Notes under the pieces: generated by a model
The model's input: the letters and a program-made list of their open reading frames with translations, nothing else
Told to the model about the DNA's origin: nothing
Database searches by the model: none
Shown: positions 14,236 through 21,421 of the stretch, in pieces
How positions within the stretch are numbered: position 1 is the stretch's first letter
How the letters are laid out: each line of letters begins with the position of its first letter
Made by a program: the position numbers and the translations under genes
IMG/VR virus record: IMGVR_UViG_3300038416_000304
Coordinates: 1-38,614 of that record
Direction: 5' to 3' (one strand)
From: a virus
Length of the DNA: 38,614 nucleotides

Positions 14236-15159
14236 ATGGAAACAGTTAATACGACTGAGACGCGATTGGAAACAATTTCTAGGGCTGGAGGATTTAAGAA
14301 AGCAGCTTTGCCCGATGTACATATTACCCCTGATGAAAGAGGGATTGAGATTAATCGTGTTGGAGTAGAAGGTGTAGCTGTTCCAATTGTCTTAAATCGC
14401 AAAGGCGGAGGAGAACCTGTAAAAACTTTAGCCAAGGTTAATATGTTTGGATCTTTAGAGAAGCGCTTGAAAGGGACCAATATGAGTCGCTTCGCGCAGT
14501 TGTTTGTTACGGAGGATAATCACTCAGCACTATCTGGCAATGCCTTCCCAGCTCTTTTAGAGAAGTTAGCTACCAGTTTAGATACAAAAGATGTATACAT
14601 CTCTGCAAGCTTTGACTACTGGATGAATAAGACTACTCCTGTAAGTAAGATTTCAGCTCCTTCAGGATACTCTTGCAGATTCATTGGACAGCTTGTATCA
14701 GGTAAACTTAAATTTATTACTGAAGTAACAGTTCCAGTCGCCTCATATTGCCCTTGCAGTAAGGAGATGTGTCTTACTGATAAAAAGACGGGAGTAGGTT
14801 TAGGAGCACATGCCCAGCGAGGGATGGTCACATTACAGGTACGTACAAATCCTCCAACTCCAGGACTATGGCTAGAAGATATGATTCGCATTGCAGAGAC
14901 TTCAGGATCAGCAGAATTATACCCTATTCTTAAGAGAGAAGATGAGAAGTATGTTACTATAGCGGGATACGATAATCCTAAGTTTGTAGAAGATATTTCT
15001 AGAGATGTAGGTAATAAGATTCAGCTACTACCTGAAGCGGTTTGGTATAAAGTTAGAACCCGCAATTTGGAATCAATTCACCCTTATGATGTAACATCTT
15101 ACGTAGGTCAGAGTAAGCAGGGTGATGAGTGGGTTGTAGATACTCGCAGCTTTTATTAA
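14236..15159 (+). CDS. folE2: GTP cyclohydrolase IB (FolE2-like)
   Basis: Converts GTP to 7,8-dihydroneopterin triphosphate, the entry step of the preQ0 route. From the ATG at 14236 the product is 307 residues. Family features: PDVHI near 26-30, GTNMSRF at 80-86, the catalytic region CPCSKEM with Cys172 and Cys174, and GAHAQRGMV at 190-198. GGAG six bases upstream supports this start; an ATG at 14224 is possible and would add four residues. I considered QueF, which shares the T-fold superfamily, but the CPCSKE and AHxQR motifs fit FolE2. Confidence 0.9.
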   Translation: METVNTTETRLETISRAGGFKKAALPDVHITPDERGIEINRVGVEGVAVPIVLNRKGGGEPVKTLAKVNMFGSLEKRLKGTNMSRFAQLFVTEDNHSALSGNAFPALLEKLATSLDTKDVYISASFDYWMNKTTPVSKISAPSGYSCRFIGQLVSGKLKFITEVTVPVASYCPCSKEMCLTDKKTGVGLGAHAQRGMVTLQVRTNPPTPGLWLEDMIRIAETSGSAELYPILKREDEKYVTIAGYDNPKFVEDISRDVGNKIQLLPEAVWYKVRTRNLESIHPYDVTSYVGQSKQGDEWVVDTRSFY

Positions 15160-15174
15160 ACAAAGGAGATTAAA

Positions 15175-15567
15175 ATGAGAGATGGAGAAGTATATAGAGC
15201 AATAGGCGCAAACAATGAGCAGATTGGAAATGCTTTTAATAATTTACGTATGGAAGTAGTGACGCTTCAAGCAGCACTAATTTCTGAAGTACTAAGGAGT
15301 CAAGCACTAGAAGAGGTTCTACTAGAGAATTACACGCGAACCGCTACTCCTAGTGGAGATACAAACGGACCCTTAGTAGCACAGGTAACAAAAGAAGCTA
15401 TTGAAGCTCGCTTCAAGACCAAGTTAGAAGCCTATGAAAAGAAAATTGAAGAGCGTAAAGCAGCTCAGGCAGCAGCGAGAGAGACAGCGTCAGCTCCAAA
15501 GATCGTCGCTCCGACGGCTGAAGAGACTGCAAAAGTTAACCAACCATTGGCCCAGTTAAAACCTTAA
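15175..15567 (+). CDS. Hypothetical helical protein, 130 aa
   Basis: A strong AAGGAG ribosome site precedes the ATG. Residues 15-55 form an amphipathic helix (EVVTLQAALISEVLRSQALEE is part of it); 70-115 is another coiled coil rich in Lys, Glu and Ala, and the tail is Pro/Ala-rich. No catalytic motif is seen. The strong site suggests good expression; a structural or scaffolding role is possible but unproven. Confidence 0.6.
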   Translation: MRDGEVYRAIGANNEQIGNAFNNLRMEVVTLQAALISEVLRSQALEEVLLENYTRTATPSGDTNGPLVAQVTKEAIEARFKTKLEAYEKKIEERKAAQAAARETASAPKIVAPTAEETAKVNQPLAQLKP

Positions 15568-15571
15568 GTAG

Positions 15572-16129
15572 ATGAACAAGCCAATCTATGTAGTTTTTTC
15601 GGGAACACAATCAGTAGGAAAGACTACACTAGTTAAAGCAACTATACCTCTTCTACAGGAGATATATAATAAGCCTGTATATCATATAGCTGAAATAGCT
15701 AGAAAGTTAAGCGCCCAAGGACATACTATCAATAGCGCCAGTAACTCTACTACACAAAGATTAATAGAGGATGGTTATGCTACTGAAGAGGCTGCTAATG
15801 TAGATAAGGTATTAATTGCCGATAGAAGTGTCATAGATAGATATTCTTACACTCTTTTGAGTAAGGCTGTAGAAGATGTGAGTTTAGTACAATGGTATGA
15901 ACATTTCATTCCAGATACCTGCGCTAAATACAGCCATATCTTTTATATACCTTTATCAGAGGATGTTAAACTTGAATTAGATGGAGTTAGGTCTAGTGAT
16001 GAGAGTTTTAGAAAAGCCGTAGATACTACCCAGCAGATGATTATTGATAAGTTTAATATTAAAGTTACTCGATTGTATGGATCTACTGATCAGCGACTGG
16101 CACAAATAAAGAAGGTTCTTCAACAATAA
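15572..16129 (+). CDS. P-loop nucleoside/nucleotide kinase-like protein (AAA_28/NadR-like)
   Basis: The 185-residue product has Walker A GTQSVGKTT at 11-19, an ARKLS segment as in NadR-type kinases, and DRSVIDRYSY, which resembles the DRxxxD pattern of deoxynucleoside kinases and NadR kinase domains. A lid-like arginine (VRSSDESFRKAV) follows. It could phosphorylate a nucleoside or nucleotide; the substrate cannot be read from the sequence. It lies directly before dpdA with a one-base gap, so a link to nucleotide modification is tempting but unproven. Confidence 0.7.
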   Translation: MNKPIYVVFSGTQSVGKTTLVKATIPLLQEIYNKPVYHIAEIARKLSAQGHTINSASNSTTQRLIEDGYATEEAANVDKVLIADRSVIDRYSYTLLSKAVEDVSLVQWYEHFIPDTCAKYSHIFYIPLSEDVKLELDGVRSSDESFRKAVDTTQQMIIDKFNIKVTRLYGSTDQRLAQIKKVLQQ

Positions 16130-16130
16130 T

Positions 16131-16898
16131 ATGATTATAAGTTATGAGATTCCTACACCTAATCTAAAAGATCTAGGGAAGTACAATGACTACAGTTTTT
16201 GTTTAGCTCATTTAGCTCTTCAAGATAAGACGTACGTAGACTATTATAGAAAAGCTCCAGGATACAAGATAGTAGACAATTCTATTTTTGAGCTAGCGCA
16301 CGCCCTACCTTATTCCGAAATTATTAAAGCTGCTAATACTCTGAATGCTAACGAAGTAGTATCTCCCGATAGTTTTCAAAATGGGCCAAAGACTATTAAA
16401 GCAACTGAGGACTTTTTAAAATTCTTTACAGCTGCTAATCTACAGGGTAAATATAAAGTAATGGGTGTTGTACAAGGATCTAATATACCTTCATGGGTTA
16501 AATGCTTTACGTGGATGGATAAAAATCCTTTAATCGATGTTATTGGTATTAGTTATGTAGGATGCGCTTCCTTTTCAACAGACCCTACTGACTCCAGAGT
16601 GAAGGCTGTTAAGTATGCTATAGATCATATTAAGCCTACCAAACCCCTACATTTATTAGGTATTGGGGGAAATCCTATGGAAATAGCTTTACAGAAGACA
16701 TTCTCGCAGGTACGTAGTTGTGACACATCTATTCCAGTAGTAGACGGCTATTATAACGTTAAGTATGATATTGTGAAGGGCTCTACTATACTACCTAAGA
16801 ACAAACGACCTTCTGATTATTTTAATATAACTTTGAATACGGAGCAGTTAGCCTACGCAAACTTTAATATGCAATGTATGCACAAGTGGATCACCTAA
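16131..16898 (+). CDS. dpdA: DpdA-like 7-deazaguanine DNA transglycosylase
   Basis: DpdA proteins are relatives of tRNA-guanine transglycosylase that exchange guanine in DNA for preQ0 or derivatives. In this 255-residue product, IVDNSIFE with Asp49, VVSPDSF with Asp80, MGVVQGS (a GVVQG strand as in TGT), LLGIGGNP and SCDTSIP with Asp198 occur in the order expected for the TGT barrel's binding and nucleophile residues. No TGT zinc site (CxCxxC) is present, as in phage DpdA. With folE2, queD, queE and queC also in the window, the set could make and insert preQ0. No queF-like gene is visible, so preQ0 itself is the predicted base unless genes elsewhere alter it. Confidence 0.82.
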   Translation: MIISYEIPTPNLKDLGKYNDYSFCLAHLALQDKTYVDYYRKAPGYKIVDNSIFELAHALPYSEIIKAANTLNANEVVSPDSFQNGPKTIKATEDFLKFFTAANLQGKYKVMGVVQGSNIPSWVKCFTWMDKNPLIDVIGISYVGCASFSTDPTDSRVKAVKYAIDHIKPTKPLHLLGIGGNPMEIALQKTFSQVRSCDTSIPVVDGYYNVKYDIVKGSTILPKNKRPSDYFNITLNTEQLAYANFNMQCMHKWIT

Positions 16899-17518
16899 TG
16901 GACTATTTTAAGCAGCGGGGATTAACAGACGGGACTATTAAGACGTTCAGTTTAGGATATTGCGATACTTCAGGTTATGTGACGATACCTGAAGTTTCTT
17001 CTTTTATAGACAGACGATTCCATCATAGCGCTCTGTTTCCCATATGTAATTTATACAATGTACCTGTATCTGTATCTGCTAGACCCTTATCAACCGGTTC
17101 TCCTTTTAAGTATGTCCATACAAATTACGATAAGGCTCATCATATGTACGGACTTAACATAACCTGGCCAGATATTCTGAAGGCTCGAAAAGCTTTTATT
17201 GTTGAAGGTAATTTTGATTTACTTACGCTACATCAACATGGCATAACTAATGCAGTTGCAATGTTAGGGTCCCAATTTTCTCCTACGCAGCTCTGTTTAC
17301 TAACTAGATTTTGTGATGAGATTGTTATAGCCACTGATGGCGATGAACCAGGTCGAAAATGTGCAGCTAAGATAACTAAGCTATGTCAATCAAGAGGTAT
17401 TAAAAGTTCTATATTAAAATTACCTTCGGGTACAGATCCTGATAACTTTGTTAAGACGTATGGACCTGAAGCTTTCTTAAAGTTAGTTCCTAGAACTTTA
17501 TCTCAACTTCTGGGGTAG
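16898..17518 (+). CDS. DnaG-like primase core (TOPRIM) lacking the zinc finger
   Basis: The ATG at 16898 shares a base with the dpdA stop (TAATG). The 206-residue product starts with a DnaG core N-subdomain (MDYFKQRGLT, SLGYCD) and continues into TOPRIM: IVEGNFD with Glu103, GSQFSPTQ, and ATDGDEPGRK with Asp147 and Asp149. DnaG normally has an N-terminal CHC2 zinc domain for template recognition and a C-terminal helicase-binding domain; both are missing. The zinc domain could be supplied in trans by a small Cys-rich protein. An alternative start at 16874 adds only 8 residues. Confidence 0.85.
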   Translation: MDYFKQRGLTDGTIKTFSLGYCDTSGYVTIPEVSSFIDRRFHHSALFPICNLYNVPVSVSARPLSTGSPFKYVHTNYDKAHHMYGLNITWPDILKARKAFIVEGNFDLLTLHQHGITNAVAMLGSQFSPTQLCLLTRFCDEIVIATDGDEPGRKCAAKITKLCQSRGIKSSILKLPSGTDPDNFVKTYGPEAFLKLVPRTLSQLLG

Positions 17519-17533
17519 TCGTCACTGTAATTG

Positions 17534-17544
17534 TGTATAAAATA
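17534..17544 (+). promoter_or_regulatory. TGTATAAAATA box upstream of the NusG-like gene
   Basis: TGTATAAAATA lies in the 77-base gap before the NusG-like gene. It is followed by AGGAGG (17560-17565), 30 bases before the ATG at 17596. Two tiny frames (ATG at 17552 with 9 codons; TTG at 17570 with 3 codons) fall between, so a short leader is possible. No clear -35. Confidence 0.35.
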
Positions 17545-17595
17545 TTAATAGATGTTACCAGGAGGTTCCTTGAGTAATTAATTCCAAGAATAACA

Positions 17596-18201
17596 ATGAA
17601 TGATATTGCAGTAGTAGACAGTCCAGTTTTACCGAGAGTAAAAAGATGGTATATTCTTAAGACAAACGGCATTGCAAATATAAGATCTATTAATGCATGC
17701 CTCAAAGTAGCACCAGAAGTTCCTAATTTTTGGATGGCCGGGTATATGGTTCCCCGCAAAATCAGAAAGACGACAGCTCTTAAGAAAGATTTTTTCTACT
17801 ATGATTACGCATTTCTTGAATTAGAAGACGCTCAAACCTTCGAAAAGTTTTTATCTGATAGACATATTCCCGCCTATTTCCTTCATCACACAGGAACTAA
17901 AATACCTCAAGCTTTAACAGAAGATGAAATTTTAGCCATTAAACAATTAGAGACTTTAAAACAACTTGAAGTAGAAGCTTTTAAGACACCTTTAGTAAGA
18001 GCTGGATCTTATATAGAAGTAACTCATGGACCCTTTATTGGGTGCAAAGGAATAGTAAAAGAAATAACTGGTTCCTATGCAGTTCTTGAAATGAATGTTT
18101 TTGAAAGGCCCACTTCTGTTAGAGTAGAGTTAGAATTTTTAAAAGATTTATTACAGGCTTACGAGCCCTCGGTTGAATGTATCGATGACGACGCCGAATA
18201 A
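17596..18201 (+). CDS. NusG/RfaH-like transcription elongation factor
   Basis: NusG-family proteins bind RNA polymerase and control pausing and termination. Residues ~15-115 look like an NGN domain: RWYILKTN near the start, MVPRKIRK in the middle, FFYYDYAFLELED as the central strand, and FLHHTGTKIPQALTEDEI at its end. Residues ~134-185 form a KOW/SH3 domain (AGSYIEVTHGPFIGCKGIV). The layout matches bacterial NusG closely in order and size (201 aa). A phage copy would be expected to act on the host polymerase or compete with host NusG, perhaps as an antiterminator. Two sigma-like genes follow. Confidence 0.85.
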   Translation: MNDIAVVDSPVLPRVKRWYILKTNGIANIRSINACLKVAPEVPNFWMAGYMVPRKIRKTTALKKDFFYYDYAFLELEDAQTFEKFLSDRHIPAYFLHHTGTKIPQALTEDEILAIKQLETLKQLEVEAFKTPLVRAGSYIEVTHGPFIGCKGIVKEITGSYAVLEMNVFERPTSVRVELEFLKDLLQAYEPSVECIDDDAE

Positions 18202-18577
18202 ATCATTCCGTTCGCAGACGGATGTTAACACCGATAGATTTATCTTTCGCATACAACGGGAGATACCTACAGAAGGTGTTGAATTAGAACAACTAGTTCA
18301 TAATAATCAGACGGCTATAGCTCAAACTCAGACAGACGAAGAACGATTAACTGAGCGACAAGAGTTCCAAGAACGCCGTAAAGAGTTAGTCGAAAAGTTG
18401 TTTGTCGCGGCCACTAAAGTACTTACAGATATACAGTTTCAAATCTTTACGTCTTATTTTGTAATGGGGATGTCCGAGCCACAAATCGCGTCTTCAATGA
18501 ATGTGACCCAACCTTACATTTCTATTGTGTTAACAGCAAGCGTTAAAAAAATCAAAAAAGAATTAAGGGTCGACTAA
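18185..18577 (+). CDS. Sigma region-4-like helix-turn-helix protein, 130 aa
   Basis: Residues ~60-128 read as a sigma-70 region 4 type HTH: LTDIQFQIFTSYFVMGMSEP, then QIASSMNVTQPYISIVL, then KKIKKEL. The first half is charged and partly coiled (TERQEFQERRKELVEKL). No region 2 is present, so it is not a complete sigma; it could be a small sigma-like regulator or another HTH protein. ATG at 18185 is preferred over an in-frame TTG at 18173; both overlap the end of the NusG-like gene. Confidence 0.65.
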   Translation: MTTPNKSFRSQTDVNTDRFIFRIQREIPTEGVELEQLVHNNQTAIAQTQTDEERLTERQEFQERRKELVEKLFVAATKVLTDIQFQIFTSYFVMGMSEPQIASSMNVTQPYISIVLTASVKKIKKELRVD

Positions 18578-18608
18578 TTGTCGTCCTATCGTATCACCCG
18601 CTTATATA

Positions 18609-18618
18609 TGTATATAAT
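18609..18618 (+). promoter_or_regulatory. TGTATATAAT promoter-like box
   Basis: TGTATATAAT lies in the 73-base gap before the sigma-like gene, with its ATG 32 bases downstream. This leaves room for a normal leader. It has a TG extension and perfect TATAAT. TTGTCG at 18578 is too far (29-base spacing) to be its -35. Confidence 0.4.
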
Positions 18619-18650
18619 AGGAATTTGACTTTGTCACCGGGGCTAATTTA

Positions 18651-19832
18651 ATGAGTGCCACAATTTATATCAAAGACGATGGAGATTATTTTCTTAGCGC
18701 AGACCAGTATTCATTGTTTAAAACTTATTCAGATTTAGCAATAAACTGGGTTAAAGTAGCTGAAGATACTGTTGATTTAACTCCTGAACAGCAAAAGGAG
18801 TATAACGATAATATGGCGAAAGCCATAGGGTGGGCTAAAAGTCTAAAATTTAAACCTGAAATGGGTATAGATCCCACCTCATTCGCCCAAACAATTCTTC
18901 TTCATGCAGTAAAAACTTACGACGGAACTAAAGGAATGGCATTTTCTTCTTGGCTTTATAAGATAATGCAGCAGCAGGCCAATACACTTTGGAATAAATA
19001 TACTAAATACTTAGAAGATACTTCAGGCGGAGAAAGATCGTTAGCTGAACCCGTTTCAATGCCTGGAGGTGAAGAAGTAGAATTAGAGCAGCTATTAGAA
19101 GGTGTAGAACAATTAAGAGCACAAGACGATCCAGCCTATAACATCCTCCGCAGTCAACTGAAAGACCTTTTAAATCAAGCCGATTCCTCAGGCAGACTTT
19201 TTAGAATTTATCGCATGTTAGTAGAGGAAGGTCTTTCAAACCCTCAAGTAGCTTCCGCCGAAAATCTTTCTCCTTCTAGAGTCACAGGATTGGTAAAGAA
19301 AATTCAGGAAGTTTTAAAAAACCATACTGATATAAAAGAGCTACTTGAAAATGGAGATACCTCTGCAGAAAATAAGACATCTGCTATTCGCCGATTCATT
19401 TTTAGAGAAGGTGACCATGTTAATGTAGTTTCTATAGACAAATCTGGAATAATTATTAAAGCATTTAAAGGAAATGTATTTGAAGTTAGATTAGATTACA
19501 ATAACAATATTACCCGCACTTCCCGCCACGATTTAGAAAAATACTCTACAGTCACCGATTCAGTTATTAAAGCTTCAAAACATTTCTTTGGGCTAAGTAT
19601 TAGGACCCCTAGATGTTATGCTGCCAGAGTTAACAATAACGGATTATCTGTTATAGCTGTTTTAGAGTTTCGCCCTACTTCTGAGACAACTACTTTGGCT
19701 AGCTTATATATGGGAAATATTATAGCTGGAAGCGTAGAAATTTCTGAAAATACTCTTACCAATTTAATTGATTTAGTTAAAGTAAAAATGGGTGTTGACT
19801 CTAAACTTGATCCCGAGTTCCTCTCGCTCTAA
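18651..19832 (+). CDS. Sigma-70-like factor with C-terminal SH3-like extension
   Basis: In this 393-residue protein, residues ~78-120 (FAQTILLHAVKTYDGTKGMA then FSSWLYKIMQQQANTLW) resemble sigma region 2, where a helix, a K/G-rich turn and an aromatic helix bind the -10 element. Residues ~183-222 (LFRIYRMLVEEGLSNPQVA, ENLSPSRVTGLVKKI) look like the region 4 HTH. Beyond residue 250 the protein has a part bacterial sigmas lack: an SH3-like barrel (REGDHVNVVSIDKSG to LEKYS) and an unknown C-terminal domain. It probably redirects RNA polymerase to phage promoters, perhaps the TGTATAAT-like boxes noted here. The match is by layout, so diverged sigma is the best but not certain reading. Confidence 0.65.
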   Translation: MSATIYIKDDGDYFLSADQYSLFKTYSDLAINWVKVAEDTVDLTPEQQKEYNDNMAKAIGWAKSLKFKPEMGIDPTSFAQTILLHAVKTYDGTKGMAFSSWLYKIMQQQANTLWNKYTKYLEDTSGGERSLAEPVSMPGGEEVELEQLLEGVEQLRAQDDPAYNILRSQLKDLLNQADSSGRLFRIYRMLVEEGLSNPQVASAENLSPSRVTGLVKKIQEVLKNHTDIKELLENGDTSAENKTSAIRRFIFREGDHVNVVSIDKSGIIIKAFKGNVFEVRLDYNNNITRTSRHDLEKYSTVTDSVIKASKHFFGLSIRTPRCYAARVNNNGLSVIAVLEFRPTSETTTLASLYMGNIIAGSVEISENTLTNLIDLVKVKMGVDSKLDPEFLSL

Positions 19833-20548
19833 TGGCCAAAAGAGAATTTAATACTGAGAGTGACATCAAGAATTTTAAATCTAAGATATTTCTCTACCCT
19901 AAAAAGCTACAACTAGAAATGGCTCAGCTAGTAGATGCTGGCTCGAGAGAATGGGCAATTGAGAACCATCTAAAACGCGAGTACAAGGGTACTTTAGGGG
20001 TTGCTACAGCTCCGACTATAGGTATTTGGATAGATTGGTATGAAGCTCGTAAGAAAATGAATTCGGAAAAGGGTATCGTTGAAGTAACGTCTCCTTTATC
20101 AATGACTACTTTAGAAAAGAATGATATTGATGAAATTGCTGATGAACGAAAAGCTATTTTAGATAAAGCTACTTCCACAGATAATAAGAAGGACCTTTTA
20201 GAAAATTTAATTCGAAAATGTATTGAACGTATTAGAAAGTTGGAAGAAGTACAGGAATTAGAAGGGTCTACCAGCTCACTTGAAGCTGTACTAGGTAGTT
20301 ATGTAAGAGAAATTCATTCTATTGTCGCCACGCAGTTAAAACTATCTGGCGAACTTGAGAAAGAGACCAACGCAGCTATTGCTGAAATGGTTAATCAAAA
20401 TTTATATACACTTATTCAAATTGTTTTTGAAGAAATAAGATCTGAAGCTCCTGAAAAGGCTGATGAGATTCGTAACAAGATTATGACAAGGTTGTCCGAA
20501 GTAGAAACACTTTCTAGTGTAGCTACTGATATGGTAAAGGAGAAATAA
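19832..20548 (+). CDS. Hypothetical helical protein, 238 aa
   Basis: It starts on the last base of the sigma-like gene and ends on the first base of the next. Residues ~25-65 could be a helix-turn-helix (QLEMAQLVDAGSREWAIENH, then TAPTIGIWIDWYEAR); the rest is long charged helices. Such an HTH plus coiled-coil layout occurs in small terminase subunits and in regulators, but nothing decisive is present and no large terminase is in the window. Confidence 0.6.
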   Translation: MAKREFNTESDIKNFKSKIFLYPKKLQLEMAQLVDAGSREWAIENHLKREYKGTLGVATAPTIGIWIDWYEARKKMNSEKGIVEVTSPLSMTTLEKNDIDEIADERKAILDKATSTDNKKDLLENLIRKCIERIRKLEEVQELEGSTSSLEAVLGSYVREIHSIVATQLKLSGELEKETNAAIAEMVNQNLYTLIQIVFEEIRSEAPEKADEIRNKIMTRLSEVETLSSVATDMVKEK

Positions 20549-20982
20549 TGTTTAAAGCAGAAGTTTATAAAATGTTATCCTTTTTTGCAGATAATAAAGA
20601 GCACCGCTTCGCAGAAATAATGAATCTCTCCGCATTTACCTTCAAATATAAGTCGTGGAGAACTTCTGAACAGCTAATGACAAAGTCTTTACTAGCTAAT
20701 GGCTTAGTTTATAGATGTTGGAAGGAGTATTCTCCTCAGCTAGATGCTTACCAGCTTACATCAAAAGGAGATGCATGTTTTCGTGACTACCAGATTTGGA
20801 GAATTTCTTGCGAAAATGATAACTCCGAGGCTAAGAGATATTTTAAATATTTTAACCGTGAAACAGAAGGTCGCTTCGGAGTTGAAGGAATGGATAAGAA
20901 GATTTCAGAGCTAGACGCTATTAATCATAAGGCGCAGTACTCAGAGGAATATTATCGAAGAATGCTTACTGAGCCTCAATAA
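20548..20982 (+). CDS. Hypothetical winged-helix-like protein, 144 aa
   Basis: A GGAG site lies in the 3' end of the previous gene. The first ~80 residues have a winged-helix flavour: EVYKMLSFFADNKEHRFAEI, a helix around SWRTSEQLMTKSLLANGLV, and a wing ending YQLTSKGDACF. The C-terminal 60 residues are charged helix. It could be a DNA-binding regulator; no family assigned. Confidence 0.55.
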   Translation: MFKAEVYKMLSFFADNKEHRFAEIMNLSAFTFKYKSWRTSEQLMTKSLLANGLVYRCWKEYSPQLDAYQLTSKGDACFRDYQIWRISCENDNSEAKRYFKYFNRETEGRFGVEGMDKKISELDAINHKAQYSEEYYRRMLTEPQ

Positions 20983-20984
20983 GT

Positions 20985-21197
20985 ATGGAGAATCCTGTTT
21001 GTGCGAGTTGTGAATGTCCTGCATATACTCACGCATATTTTCACAAATGTGAACTTTTTGATAAGAAAGAAGTTTGTATTGACTGTGTAAGGGATACTCC
21101 TTTAGAAGAATTTGTAAGCAACGTAAAGAAGCGTACCAATAAAGAAATAACCGCTGAAGATATTAAAAACATTTGTAAGGACGGAGCACACTTATAA
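20985..21197 (+). CDS. Small zinc-finger-like protein, 70 aa
   Basis: Cysteine and histidine pairs CASCECPAYTH, HKCELF and CIDCVRD in the first 40 residues suggest a treble-clef or RING-like zinc site, followed by a charged helix. It starts two bases after the previous stop and ends overlapping the next ATG. Unknown function; one of several Cys-rich small proteins in the window. Confidence 0.6.
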   Translation: MENPVCASCECPAYTHAYFHKCELFDKKEVCIDCVRDTPLEEFVSNVKKRTNKEITAEDIKNICKDGAHL

Positions 21198-21406
21198 TGT
21201 ATACTAAGCAATGCGACAGATGTAAACGACCCGTTGAGTTAAAAGATAAACCTTTACAGCCTGGATTTCTTTGTAATTCATGTTGTCTTTTATGGGAAGA
21301 TAAGAAAAGAGAGTACAAAGATAAAATGGACTTACTTGAAATGCGTAAAAAGTTTATTGATTTTATTAACTTCGGATCGAATTTTCGTAACATCATTTTA
21401 AAATAA
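21197..21406 (+). CDS. Small zinc-ribbon protein, 69 aa
   Basis: C-x2-C pairs (QCDRCKRP and FLCNSCCLLW) about 20 residues apart form a typical zinc ribbon over residues 5-32, followed by a basic helix (KKREYKDKMDLLEMRKKF). It shares the final base of the preceding stop (TAATG). Such ribbons often bind nucleic acid or RNA polymerase; the role here is unknown. Confidence 0.6.
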   Translation: MYTKQCDRCKRPVELKDKPLQPGFLCNSCCLLWEDKKREYKDKMDLLEMRKKFIDFINFGSNFRNIILK

Positions 21407-21421
21407 GCGGGGAATAATATA

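Noticed and set aside
14236-15159. Reading as QueF (preQ0 reductase)
   Set aside because: QueF belongs to the same T-fold superfamily, but the CPCSKEM and GAHAQRG motifs, length and TNMSRF segment fit GTP cyclohydrolase IB. So no preQ1-forming enzyme is claimed.
19832-20548. Small terminase subunit
   Set aside because: The HTH-plus-helix layout is compatible but not diagnostic, and no large terminase, portal or other packaging gene is in the window.
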